DNA of 64,000 nucleotides from Synechococcus lacustris (GTDB lineage Bacteria > Cyanobacteriota > Cyanobacteriia > PCC-6307 > Cyanobiaceae). Every line of letters starts with the position of its first letter. Positions within the stretch are counted from its first letter, which is position 1. Location of the stretch: assembly GCA_903943975.1 (NCBI GenBank), contig CAJAQB010000020.1, positions 16,061-80,060 on the forward strand, given 5' to 3'. A model generated the notes under the pieces. That model searched no databases, was not told where the DNA came from, and worked only from the letters and a program-made list of their open reading frames with translations. Shown here one piece after another: positions 43,045 to 51,693 of this stretch. A program made the translations under genes and the position numbers.

Positions 43045-46014
43045 ATGTCGCTTTCAGCTGCCCTTGACCTGCTCTCTACGGTGGCGCCCTTCCGCAGCCT
43101 GAGTGCGCTGGAACAGGCCGAACTGGCCCCACGGCTGAAGCCCCTTGCCCTACGCCCCGGGGCCCGGCTCCATGGCTTTGATGAGCTGCCCCCCGGCATC
43201 TTGATTCTGGTGGAGGGCCAGCTGCGCCTGCTGGGCCAGGACGAACGCGGGGAGGCATTCACCCTGGCCCGCTTGGATCCAGGGGCGATCGGCGGCTGGT
43301 TGGCGTTGCTACGGGGGGTGCCTGGCCAGGTGCTTTCGGCATCGGTGGCCTGCCGCGGCTGGTTTCTGCCGGCCCAAACCTTCCTGGAGTTATTTGAAAA
43401 ACACCGCTCCTTTCAGGAGTTTTTTGCCGATGGCGGCGTAGCCGAGCGCTATGCGGTGGTTTCAGCCTCCACCCGTCCCGACCTGCCCCGGGGGCTGGCC
43501 CTGAGGGATTGGGCCCAGCAGGCCGCCGCCACCCCTGCCGTGAGCCTTGAGGGCCAACAGCCGGTGGTACCCGAAGGCAATTGGCTGCTCAGCAACGGCT
43601 CGGCCCTAGACCATGCCGTAGGCGAACAGCTCAGCCCTGGCCTGGTGTTGGAACGCAAGGGACGCCTGCCGATTCGCCTTTTACCCCTGCCCCAGCCCTG
43701 GCCCCCCAGCAATGGCGCCGCCAAGCCCGATGCCCTGGTGGTGACCCCCAGCGAGGTGCTGGAACCGGAATGGCTTGATGGCAACGAACTGGTGCCCCAG
43801 CTCCATCAGATGGAGGCCCTTGAGGATTGGTATGGCCGCCTAGGCGATGACGGCAGTTTTCCCCAGGTGGAGGGCCAGGGGCCCATGGACGAACCATTCG
43901 CCTGCCTGCGGATGCTGGCCCGCAGCTTTGACCTGCCCTTCCGCCGCGACATCATCCGGCGCATCCTGGAAGATCAGTTGCAACGGGCCGAAGGCAAAGG
44001 CATCGGCCTGCTGCAGCTGGCGGCGGTGGCGGATCTGCTGGGGCTGAGGGCCTCGTTGCTGGAGGTGGCCCCCACTGATGTGGCCCGGCTGCCCCTGCCG
44101 GCGGTGGCCCTGGAAAACGGCCATCCCCTGGTGCTCTGGCAGTGGGATGGCGCTGGCCTGTTGATCGGCGATCCCCGCGCCGGCCAGCGGCGGCTGCTGC
44201 GGGAGCAATTAACTGGTCTGCTCGACGAAAAAGGTCGCATCGCGGTGCTCACCCTGGAACGGGCCAGCTCCACCCCCAAGGCGCGCTTTGGCCTCTCCTG
44301 GTTTCTTCCCGCCATTCGTCAACATCGCGGCATCCTTATCCAGGTGCTGGTGGCCAGCTTCTTTGTGCAACTATTTGCCCTGCTGAATCCCTTGCTGATT
44401 CAACAGATCATTGATGCAGTGATTTCCCAGGGAAATCTAAAAAGTCTCAATGTGCTGGGTTCGCTGCTGGTGGCCATGGCCGTAGCTGAAGGCTTACTCG
44501 GTTCCCTGCGCACCTACCTGTTCAGTGACACCACCAATCGCATCGATATTTCCCTCGGCTCCACAATCATCGACCACCTGCTGCGCTTGCCGCTCAGCTA
44601 TTTCGCCAAGCGTCCCGTAGGGGAGGTGGCCAGTCGCATCAATGAACTGGAAAAGATCCGCCGTTTCCTTACCGGTACAGCCTTAACCGTGGTGCTGGAT
44701 GCGGTGTTCTCGGTGATTTATATCGCCGTGATGTTGCTATACAGCCCCATGCTTACCGCCTGGGCCCTTGGGGTGGTGCCCTTCTTCATTGGCCTCACCG
44801 CAGCGGCGGCACCGATCATCAGGGCCCAACTGCGGGAGCAGGCGGAGGCCAATGCCCGGGTGCAGAGCCATCTGGTGGAAACCCTTGGCGGCATGGAAAC
44901 GGTCAAGGGCCAAGGCATGGAACTGCATAGCCGCTGGCGTTGGCAACAGCTCTATGGGGGCCAGATCTCGGCCGGCTTCCGCAATACCGTTACCAGCACA
45001 GCAGCCGGTTCCGCCTCCCACTTCTTTGAGCAGCTGTCGGGGTTGCTGGTGCTTTGGGTGGGGGCGGGCCTGGTGCTCAAGGGCGAACTCACCCTTGGCC
45101 AGTTGATTGCCTTCCGAATCCTCTCTGGTTATGTAACTGGACCGTTGCTGCGCTTGGCCACCCTCTGGCAGAACTTCCAGGAAACAGCGCTCTCCCTTGA
45201 AAGACTTTCAGACATTGTTGACCATCCCCAGGAGATTGAGATTGCCGGCGAGCAATTGCCGCCCCTGCCGCCGATCCTCGGGGCGATTCGCTACGAACGG
45301 GTCAACTTCCGCTTTGGCAGCAGTGGTCCACTGCAACTATTGAATGTGGATGTGGATATTCCCGCCGGTAGTTTTGTGGGCATCGTTGGCAGCAGCGGCT
45401 CCGGCAAGAGCACGATGCTGAAGCTGCTCACCCGCCTCTATGACCCCTTGGAGGGCACCATCCGCTTGGATGGCTATGACATTTCCAAGGTGGATCTTTA
45501 TTCGCTGCGGCGTCAGATCGGCGTGGTGCCCCAAGACAGCCTGCTATTTGATGGCACGGTGCAGGAGAACATTGCCCTAACCAGGCCAGATGCTGATTTC
45601 GAGGCGATCATGGCGGCGGCCAAGGTGGCCTGTGCCCACGATTTCATCCAGCAATTGCCGGCGGGTTACAGCAGCTCGGTGGGGGAACGGGGCGCCGGAC
45701 TTTCGGGGGGCCAACGGCAGCGACTGGCCATCGCCCGGATGGTGCTCAAGCAGCCGCGGCTGCTGGTGCTGGATGAGGCCACCAGCGCCTTGGATGTGGA
45801 CACGGAGCAACAGCTCACCCGCAACCTCAGTGAGGCCTACCGGGGCCGCACTGTGTTGTTTATCACCCACAGACTCGGCACCCTGCGCCATGCTGATCTA
45901 ATCCTGGTGATGCATGAGGGGGCCCTGGTGGAGCAGGGCAACCATGAGGACCTAATGGCCATTGGCGGCCGATATGCCACCTTGTTCCGTCAGCAGGAGG
46001 CTGCCCTGGTATGA
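43045..46014 (+). CDS. Type I secretion ABC transporter with CNB-like and C39-like N-terminal domains
   Basis: A 989-residue exporter. Residues 1-130 resemble a cyclic-nucleotide-binding domain (LALRPGARLHGFDELPPGIL, LVEGQLRLLGQ). Residues about 275-400 form a C39 peptidase-like domain, but the position of the catalytic Cys is Glu283 (DEPFACL); the later GHPLVLW and GDPRAG keep the His and Asp. A six-helix ABC membrane domain follows (about 420-720). The ATPase has Walker A GSSGSGKST at 782, signature LSGGQRQ at 886 and Walker B LLVLDEAT at 906. It should power export of unprocessed proteins, as HlyB does. It is coupled to hlyD by ATGA. Confidence 0.92.
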   Translation: MSLSAALDLLSTVAPFRSLSALEQAELAPRLKPLALRPGARLHGFDELPPGILILVEGQLRLLGQDERGEAFTLARLDPGAIGGWLALLRGVPGQVLSASVACRGWFLPAQTFLELFEKHRSFQEFFADGGVAERYAVVSASTRPDLPRGLALRDWAQQAAATPAVSLEGQQPVVPEGNWLLSNGSALDHAVGEQLSPGLVLERKGRLPIRLLPLPQPWPPSNGAAKPDALVVTPSEVLEPEWLDGNELVPQLHQMEALEDWYGRLGDDGSFPQVEGQGPMDEPFACLRMLARSFDLPFRRDIIRRILEDQLQRAEGKGIGLLQLAAVADLLGLRASLLEVAPTDVARLPLPAVALENGHPLVLWQWDGAGLLIGDPRAGQRRLLREQLTGLLDEKGRIAVLTLERASSTPKARFGLSWFLPAIRQHRGILIQVLVASFFVQLFALLNPLLIQQIIDAVISQGNLKSLNVLGSLLVAMAVAEGLLGSLRTYLFSDTTNRIDISLGSTIIDHLLRLPLSYFAKRPVGEVASRINELEKIRRFLTGTALTVVLDAVFSVIYIAVMLLYSPMLTAWALGVVPFFIGLTAAAAPIIRAQLREQAEANARVQSHLVETLGGMETVKGQGMELHSRWRWQQLYGGQISAGFRNTVTSTAAGSASHFFEQLSGLLVLWVGAGLVLKGELTLGQLIAFRILSGYVTGPLLRLATLWQNFQETALSLERLSDIVDHPQEIEIAGEQLPPLPPILGAIRYERVNFRFGSSGPLQLLNVDVDIPAGSFVGIVGSSGSGKSTMLKLLTRLYDPLEGTIRLDGYDISKVDLYSLRRQIGVVPQDSLLFDGTVQENIALTRPDADFEAIMAAAKVACAHDFIQQLPAGYSSSVGERGAGLSGGQRQRLAIARMVLKQPRLLVLDEATSALDVDTEQQLTRNLSEAYRGRTVLFITHRLGTLRHADLILVMHEGALVEQGNHEDLMAIGGRYATLFRQQEAALV

Positions 46015-47192
46015 GCAAACTTGTACGCCTTGGCTCCAGCAATCTGCAGGATGTGAGGCTGAGGCCAGCGCCCACCTGGAGTCGCGCCCTGGTGTGGGCC
46101 CTGATCGGCACCGCCAGCTTTGCCTTTTTGTTTGCCCTGTTCACCAAGATTGACGAGGTGGTGGTGGCCCAGGGGGACCTGGAACCCACCGGCACGGTGA
46201 AACCAATCAAGGCCGTGCAGGCGGCGGTGGTGGAGCAGGTTTTTGTAAAGGAAGGCCAGCAGGTGGAAGCGGGCCAACCCTTGATTCGCTTTGACACCGA
46301 TAAATCTGTGGCCCAGCAGGGCAACGTGGGGCGCCAATTAAGCCTGGAGCGCCAAAGATTTGGCCAGCAGGTAAGTAGCACCGAAGCCCGCCTGGAAAAT
46401 GTGAAAGCCAAACGCGAAAGCCTGGTCTCCAAGCGCAACAGCCAGACTCTCACCCTGCGAAATGAGGAAGATATTTTAGCCAGGATCGAGCCCCTGGCCA
46501 AGCAGGGCGGTATTCAGGTGGTGCAATATATGGAACAAAAAAATAAGGCCCAGGAATTACGATCTGAGATTGCTCAAACGGAAGCCTCAATCCGTCAGAC
46601 CGACGCAGAAATGCACGAGGTTGAATTTGATCTGCTCAAGCAGAGAAAGGAAAGCGAGCGGCAACTTTCAGACCTGGAACGCCAAAGCGTTGAGGTGAAG
46701 GAGCAAATGCAAACCGAGCTGCTGCGCTCCCCGGTGAAAGGGGTGATTTTTGATCTTGCCACCAGCAGCAAAGGTTATGCGGTGGCGCCGAATGAAACCA
46801 TAATGAATGTTGTTCCCTCCGATTCCCTGCGGGCCAAGGTGTTTATAACCAGCAAAGACATTAGCTTTGTGAAGCTGGGCCAAGCCTCTGATGTGCGCAT
46901 GGACGCCTATCCCTTTACTGAGTTTGGTTCGGTGAAGGGAACAGTAAAACGAATCGCAACAGAAGCCCTGCCTCCCGACCAGCAAAACCAACAGCCCCGC
47001 TTCCCGGTGATAATCGAACTATCCAAGCAGGTGCTTACTAAAAATGGTCGCACTTACCCGCTCAGGGCAGGTGAAACGCTTACGGCTAATTTAGTGCTCA
47101 GGGAAAAACGGGTTATCACCCTGCTCACCGATGTGATCGACCGGGCCTTTGATGCGCTGCGGCCGATTCGCTCCCCCTCCAGCACCCGATAA
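46011..47192 (+). CDS. HlyD-family membrane fusion protein
   Basis: A 393-residue adaptor of a type I secretion system. It has a cytoplasmic N-terminus, one transmembrane helix at about residues 28-47 (LVWALIGTASFAFLFALFT), then a biotinyl-lipoyl-like half (VVEQVFVKEGQQVEAGQPL). A long coiled-coil hairpin covers residues 100-230, followed by the second lipoyl half (LLRSPVKGVIFDL) and a beta-barrel end. It bridges the ABC exporter to an outer-membrane channel, whose gene is not in this window. The coding sequence after 46.3 kb is somewhat AT-richer than the neighbours. Confidence 0.92.
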   Translation: MSKLVRLGSSNLQDVRLRPAPTWSRALVWALIGTASFAFLFALFTKIDEVVVAQGDLEPTGTVKPIKAVQAAVVEQVFVKEGQQVEAGQPLIRFDTDKSVAQQGNVGRQLSLERQRFGQQVSSTEARLENVKAKRESLVSKRNSQTLTLRNEEDILARIEPLAKQGGIQVVQYMEQKNKAQELRSEIAQTEASIRQTDAEMHEVEFDLLKQRKESERQLSDLERQSVEVKEQMQTELLRSPVKGVIFDLATSSKGYAVAPNETIMNVVPSDSLRAKVFITSKDISFVKLGQASDVRMDAYPFTEFGSVKGTVKRIATEALPPDQQNQQPRFPVIIELSKQVLTKNGRTYPLRAGETLTANLVLREKRVITLLTDVIDRAFDALRPIRSPSSTR

Positions 47193-47200
47193 GCCAAAAG

Positions 47201-47719
47201 TTAAGCCATCTGTCGCTGGCAGAAGGAGCAGTGGCCCCAGCGCTGCATTTCCCCCGCCGGGGCCGGGGCGCCGCAACGGGGACAGCTACCCATGCCATGG
47301 CGATCCACCCGGCTGGGGTGCTCCTCCCAACTCGCTTCGTTGATGTGGCTGGTGACCGCTGCCGGCCCAGGCGGCTGCCGATGTTCCAGCTGCAGGTCCT
47401 TCAGGGGGAAGCCAGCGCCGCGCAGGGCGCCCAAAAGTTGATGGCGGCTATAGCGCAGGGCCAGCAACCACTGGGGTTGCTCCACCCCCACCCAGAGGAT
47501 GCCCCCCTGCAGCCGCAGCGGTCGGCAGTGGGGGGCCAGCTGCGGGCCGGCGATTGCTGGCCAGGCCTGCCAAAGGGCCGCCAGATGGCCATCACGACGC
47601 CAGTCCTGCTCCACATCCTTAAGGCACTGGGCCAGGGCGCTGGCGCCGGGGCGCGGCGCCGGCATCAGCACTGAAACCTGGCCGATCTGCCTTGTTTGGC
47701 TGGGGGGGGCTTTGGCCAT
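47201..47719 (-). CDS. DUF721/DciA-like protein with C-terminal zinc ribbon
   Basis: A 172-residue protein. The DUF721 domain covers about residues 30-110 (LAALWQAWPAIAGPQLAPHC, GGILWVGVEQPQWLLALRY). DciA, the replicative helicase loader of most bacteria lacking DnaC, belongs to this family. The C-terminus adds a four-Cys zinc ribbon, CPRCGAP and CSFCQ, 14 residues apart. A helicase-loading role is inferred from the family, while the ribbon is not part of well-studied DciA proteins. It converges on hlyD with 8 bp between stops. Confidence 0.8.
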   Translation of the reverse strand: MAKAPPSQTRQIGQVSVLMPAPRPGASALAQCLKDVEQDWRRDGHLAALWQAWPAIAGPQLAPHCRPLRLQGGILWVGVEQPQWLLALRYSRHQLLGALRGAGFPLKDLQLEHRQPPGPAAVTSHINEASWEEHPSRVDRHGMGSCPRCGAPAPAGEMQRWGHCSFCQRQMA

Positions 47720-47820
47720 GGCTAAAGGCTAGGGGGGGCGGCCATCCCTACCGAAGCCACCTCTAGGTTTAAGGGGCAGACCTGGCTAGGGTCCATGGGT
47801 TGCCGCATGCCGCTGGCCCC

Positions 47821-48588
47821 ATGGGCTTTTTTGACCGTCTGAGCCGTCTGTTCCGCGCCAACCTCAATGATCTGGTCGGCCGCGCCGAGGATCCATCCAA
47901 GATCCTTGACCAGTCGGTATCCGACATGCAGGCGGATCTGGTGAAGTTGCGCCAGGCCGTGGCCACTGCCATCGCCGGCCAGAAACGCATTCAAAATCAA
48001 GCTGAACAGGCGGAAGCCCAGGCGAAAACCTGGTACGAGCGCGCTGAACTGGCCCTCAAGAAGGGGGAGGAGGAGCTGGCCAAGGAAGCGCTCAGCCGCC
48101 GCAAGACCTATCAGGAAACCGCCACCGCCCTCAATACCCAGCTCAGCACCCAAGCCGGGCAGGTGGAAAACCTCAAGAAAAACCTGATGGCCCTTGAGGG
48201 CAAGATCGCCGAGGCCCGCACCAAGAAAGACATGCTCAAGGCCCGGGCCCAGGCGGCCCAAGCCCAGGAGCAGTTGCAAGGGGCCGTGGGGGGCCTGAAC
48301 ACCGATTCCGCCATGGCTGCCTTTGAGCGCATGGAAGAAAAGGTTCAAGCCATGGAGGCCCGCGGCCAGGCCGCCGCTGAAATCGCCGGCAGCGACCTCG
48401 ACAGCCGCTTTCAGGCCCTCGAAGCCGGTGGTGATGTGGATAGCGAACTGGCGGCCCTCAAGGCCAGCCTCAATCCCACCCCCGTGGCCCTGCCAGACGA
48501 AACCAAGAAACCCCAGCTGCAGCCGGCCCAGGCGGCAGAAGTTGACCAGGAACTGGAACAGCTGAAACGCTCGATCGACAGCCTCTAA
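47821..48588 (+). CDS. vipp1: VIPP1/IM30 membrane-remodelling protein (PspA family)
   Basis: A 255-residue ESCRT-III-like protein that protects and shapes thylakoid and plasma membranes. It starts with the amphipathic helix MGFFDRLSRLFRANLNDLVG, followed by long coiled-coil helices (AEDPSKILDQSVSDMQADLV, ALSRRKTYQETATAL). A final helix, VDQELEQLKRSIDSL, after a Pro-rich linker is the VIPP1-type C-terminal extension that plain PspA lacks. The start at 47821 is chosen over 47800 because the family begins MG-F-FDR. Confidence 0.93.
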   Translation: MGFFDRLSRLFRANLNDLVGRAEDPSKILDQSVSDMQADLVKLRQAVATAIAGQKRIQNQAEQAEAQAKTWYERAELALKKGEEELAKEALSRRKTYQETATALNTQLSTQAGQVENLKKNLMALEGKIAEARTKKDMLKARAQAAQAQEQLQGAVGGLNTDSAMAAFERMEEKVQAMEARGQAAAEIAGSDLDSRFQALEAGGDVDSELAALKASLNPTPVALPDETKKPQLQPAQAAEVDQELEQLKRSIDSL

Positions 48589-48644
48589 ACCGCTGGCGGC
48601 CCCTGGCGCTCCATACAATCTCAGCCTCAGCCCCTGGCCAATCC

Positions 48645-48965
48645 GTGACCGTTCACACCTTCAGCGACGCCAATTTCTCTGAGCAGGTGCTCCAGGCGGA
48701 GGGGGTCGTGCTTGTGGATTTCTGGGCCCCCTGGTGTGGCCCCTGCCGCCTGGTGGCCCCACTGATGGATTGGGCTGCCGCCAGCTATGGCCCAAAGCTG
48801 AGCGTCGGCAAGCTGGAGGTGGATGGCAACCCCACGATCCGAGACAACTACAAGGTGCAGGGCATTCCCACCCTGATCCTGTTCCGCCAGGGCCAGGAGC
48901 TGGCCCGCCAGGAGGGGGCCGTAACCAAAACCCAGCTCCAGGCCTTCCTTGATGCCCATCTCTGA
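48645..48965 (+). CDS. trxA: Thioredoxin
   Basis: A 106-residue cytosolic disulfide reductase with the classic active site FWAPWCGPCR and cis-proline segment GIPTLILFRQG. The length is that of an m-type thioredoxin. The start is a GTG. Its end overlaps the next aminotransferase gene by 14 bp, giving translational coupling with no obvious functional link. Confidence 0.96.
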   Translation: MTVHTFSDANFSEQVLQAEGVVLVDFWAPWCGPCRLVAPLMDWAAASYGPKLSVGKLEVDGNPTIRDNYKVQGIPTLILFRQGQELARQEGAVTKTQLQAFLDAHL

Positions 48966-50145
48966 GCGCCTCGGGCAGCTTGGTTCGGGCGTTTTCGCCC
49001 GGATGGATCACCGCAAACGGGCCTACGGCCTATCTGCGGCCTGCCTGGAGCGGCCGCTGTTGGACCTCTCCTTGGGCAGCACAGACCTGCAGCCCCCAGT
49101 GCCGGTGCTGGAAGCAATGGCGGAAGCCTTGCTCGCCCCGGCCAGTGCTGGCTATTGCCTAAACGCCGCCACCCTGCCCTTCCGGGAGGCGGCGGCCGCC
49201 TGGGTGCAGCAACGTTTTGGCGTAACGGTTGATCCCCAGCGGGAGGTGCTGCTGCTGGTGGGGTCCCAGGAGGGCACCGCCCACCTGCCCCTGGCGGTCT
49301 TGAATCCCGGCGAAAGAGCGCTGCTGCTGGACCCTGGCTACCCCAGCCACCGCGGCGGGGTGCTGCTGGCCGGCGGCAAACCAGTGCTGTTACCCCTGCT
49401 AGCAGACCAGGGTTGGCGACCCTGCTGGGAGCAACTAAGTCCCAGCCAGACCGCCCAACTAAGGCTCCTGGTGCTGGGCTTCCCCCATAACCCCACCGCC
49501 ACGGTGGGCCAGCAGCAGTGGCTAGAGGAGGCCTTGGCCTTGGCCCAAGCCAGTGGGGCAGTGTTGGCCCACGACAACCCCTATGTGGATCTCGCCCTGG
49601 AGGGGGAGGCCCCCGCCCTGCTGCGCTGCGACGGCTGGCGCGAAGGGGGCATTGAATTTTTCTCCTTCTCCAAGGGCTGGTGCTTGGGCGGCTTCCGGCT
49701 TGCCTTTGCCGTGGGGGCGGCGCCGTTAATCGAGGCCCTCGCCCAGGTGAAGGCCGTGGTTGATTTCAACCAGTCCTTGGCCCTCCAGGCCGGCGCGATC
49801 ACCGCCCTCCAGCAATTTGCCGATTGGCCGGCCCAATTGCTGCCCATCTACCGCGGCCGCCGGGATGCCATGGCCGCCGCCCTCAAGGCCCAGGGCTGGA
49901 GCGTGCCCCACGCCAGCATGGCCCTGTATCACTGGCTGCCCCTGCCGGAAGCGCTGCTGGGCCTGGGCAGTGAAGCGGCCTGCGCCAGCTTGTTGGAACG
50001 CAGTGGCGTGGCGCTCACCCCCGGCGTCGGTTTTGGCCCTGGGGGCGAGGGCTGGCTGCGGCTGGCCCTTGTGGCCGAGCAAGCAGTGCTCCAGGAAGCG
50101 GCCCTGCGCCTCGGTGCGGCCCTACAGCAGTGCGGCGATGACTAA
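48952..50145 (+). CDS. Class I/II PLP-dependent aminotransferase
   Basis: A 397-residue fold type I enzyme: LLVGSQEGTAHLPLAVLNPG, the substrate/PLP segment GFPHNPTATVG, HDNPYVDL, and the Schiff-base site FSFSKGWCLGGFRLAFAVG. The shape resembles the LL-diaminopimelate and alanine/aspartate aminotransferase groups; the substrate is not clear. Start ATG 48952 lies inside the trxA end. birA overlaps its last 8 bp. Confidence 0.88.
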   Translation: MPISERLGQLGSGVFARMDHRKRAYGLSAACLERPLLDLSLGSTDLQPPVPVLEAMAEALLAPASAGYCLNAATLPFREAAAAWVQQRFGVTVDPQREVLLLVGSQEGTAHLPLAVLNPGERALLLDPGYPSHRGGVLLAGGKPVLLPLLADQGWRPCWEQLSPSQTAQLRLLVLGFPHNPTATVGQQQWLEEALALAQASGAVLAHDNPYVDLALEGEAPALLRCDGWREGGIEFFSFSKGWCLGGFRLAFAVGAAPLIEALAQVKAVVDFNQSLALQAGAITALQQFADWPAQLLPIYRGRRDAMAAALKAQGWSVPHASMALYHWLPLPEALLGLGSEAACASLLERSGVALTPGVGFGPGGEGWLRLALVAEQAVLQEAALRLGAALQQCGDD

Positions 50146-50734
50146 CACCGGCCTCAGCCATGGCGGCGCCCTGCTGGCCCGCCAGCGGCTGAGGCTGCGG
50201 CTGCCCTGGCGCCTACGGCTGGTGCCAGTTTGTGGCAGCACGGAAGATTTACTCAGTGCCTGGCTGGCGGCGGGGGTGCCGCTGCCGGCGGCGGTGCTGG
50301 CCAGGCGCCAACGGCAGGGTCGGGGCCAGCACGGTCGCAGCTGGCAAGCCCCCGCCGGCGGGCTTTGGCTGAGTGCGGCGCTCCCCTGGGGGGGGGCGGC
50401 CCCCGAGGCAGAACGCTTGCCGTTACTGGTGGTGGAGGCCCTGGCGGCGGAACTGCGCCTGCTGGGCTTAGAGACCAGCATCAAGCCCCCCAATGACCTG
50501 ATGGTGGCGAACCGCAAATTGGCGGGGGTGCTCACGGCCATCAACTGGCGCGGCGGCGAAATCCGCCATGTGCGCTTTGGCCTTGGCCTGAATGGCCGCC
50601 ATCCGATCCGCCCCCCTGGGGTAACCCTCGAACAACTTCTTGGCCCCCGCTGCCCCCCCTGGCCCGGCCTGGTGGGCCTTGGCCTGCGGGCCCTGGAACG
50701 GCTCTGCCCAGAAACATTGGGGCAGAAGAACTAA
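50138..50734 (+). CDS. birA: Biotin--[acetyl-CoA-carboxylase] ligase
   Basis: A 198-residue catalytic-only (group I) biotin protein ligase, lacking the DNA-binding domain. Motifs are VPVCGSTEDLLSAWL, the biotinyl-AMP loop RQGRGQHGRSWQAPAGGLWL, and KPPNDLMVANRKLAGVL with the catalytic Lys. The C-terminal SH3-like domain is very short. It attaches biotin to the AccB subunit for fatty acid synthesis. Confidence 0.92.
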   Translation: MTNTGLSHGGALLARQRLRLRLPWRLRLVPVCGSTEDLLSAWLAAGVPLPAAVLARRQRQGRGQHGRSWQAPAGGLWLSAALPWGGAAPEAERLPLLVVEALAAELRLLGLETSIKPPNDLMVANRKLAGVLTAINWRGGEIRHVRFGLGLNGRHPIRPPGVTLEQLLGPRCPPWPGLVGLGLRALERLCPETLGQKN

Positions 50735-50769
50735 CCAGCCCAGCCTGGGCCGGGCCGCTTGGGCGGGCA

Positions 50770-51411
50770 GTGTTTTTCGATCGAAGCCCCAACAAATTGA
50801 TCGTTACGATCGCAGCACGAATATTCACTATTACCAGCCAAGAAGCCAGATATGGCGCGGCACATCTGCCCCTTATAGGGGCAGTAAATGGATTCCAAGC
50901 AATGGGTCTATTACTAATAGCTGGAACCAAAGAGACGAGCTGGATTATGATCTTTCTACTGGCTGGTTTTGTTGCGGCAAAACTACTGTTCAGCGCCTTT
51001 CAAGTCAATGGCAATGCAGCAGCAGAAGCCGCCCCAGAGAGTTCCCCGCAACTGCAGCAAAAGCAGCGGGCACAAACCCAGGAACAGCCACAACTCCAAG
51101 CCCAACAAAAACAGCCAAAACCAAAAGACCATATAAACCCCCAGCTTCAAGCCCAGCCCCCATCAAGGGAAACAGAGCAGCAGCCCAGCGAACAACCCCT
51201 TAGCAACCAAGCCCAAAGCAGACAGATCAACAATGGACAGGCAAGCAATGGACAGGCAAGCAATGGACAGACAAACAATGGGCAGGAAAACAATGGGCAG
51301 GGGCAGGATGAGAAGCAGAATATTAACGATAACAGGAGCGAGGCTGGGCAAAATGAAAATGATCAGGATGAAATCAGTGGCCAATTAGAGAACAACCTGA
51401 GCCAGAACTAA
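50770..51411 (+). CDS. Membrane protein with Q/N-rich repetitive tail
   Basis: A 213-residue protein starting at a GTG. Residues 1-80 hold two hydrophobic helices (LPLIGAVNGFQAMGLLLIAG, SWIMIFLLAGFVAAKLLFSA). The remaining 130 residues are almost entirely Gln, Asn, Pro, Ser and Glu, with tandem pentapeptides of type (A/T/E)(S/N)NGQ at about residues 154-177. The tail is surely disordered. The sequence is AT-richer and codon use differs from birA. I do not recognise it; it may be an orphan protein of a narrow lineage. Confidence 0.65.
   Translation: MFFDRSPNKLIVTIAARIFTITSQEARYGAAHLPLIGAVNGFQAMGLLLIAGTKETSWIMIFLLAGFVAAKLLFSAFQVNGNAAAEAAPESSPQLQQKQRAQTQEQPQLQAQQKQPKPKDHINPQLQAQPPSRETEQQPSEQPLSNQAQSRQINNGQASNGQASNGQTNNGQENNGQGQDEKQNINDNRSEAGQNENDQDEISGQLENNLSQN
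51231..51300 (+). repeat. Tandem 15 bp repeat within the Q/N-rich gene
   Basis: Five copies of CAATGGRCAG begin at 51231, 51246, 51261, 51276 and 51291, exactly 15 bp apart, with semi-conserved 5 bp spacers (GCAAG, GCAAG, ACAAA, GAAAA). The period keeps the reading frame, so copy-number change would lengthen or shorten the protein tail by five residues. Confidence 0.9.
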
Positions 51412-51693
51412 CAAAGACAGACAAAACATTCTCTATATTTGCCGCCCCCAGCCAGCCGCGCCCCCCATCCAGCCGCGCCAACAGGAAACGGCCCCTAACC
51501 AAAGCCAACCGCAGCAGTTCCGCCTCAAATTCCCTGAAACTTCAGCAACCCAAGGACCTGGGCCCCAGCATGGAAGTACCCCTTCTGCGCGCCTTGACCG
51601 GTCGCATACGGGTACCCGTTTCACCCTTGAACAGGTGACGGGAGGGGGAGCTCAACACTCCCCCAACTAATTAACAGTTGCCAAGCTCAAGCC
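51412..51693. other. Gene-free region with short repeats and a hairpin
   Basis: No convincing gene. An 11 bp direct repeat, CCAGCCGCGCC, occurs at 51452 and 51469. A perfect 7 bp hairpin, GGGGGAG-loop-CTCCCCC, lies at 51644-51664 without a T-run and could end either flanking transcript. Confidence 0.5.

Noticed and set aside
51231..51300. CRISPR array
   Set aside because: The 15 bp period with 5 bp spacers is an in-frame coding repeat, far too short for CRISPR repeats and spacers; no cas genes are present.
51433..51624. 63-residue minus-strand ORF after the Q/N-rich gene
   Set aside because: Trp/Gly-rich shadow-type translation, no ribosome site and no domain; the region is treated as non-coding.
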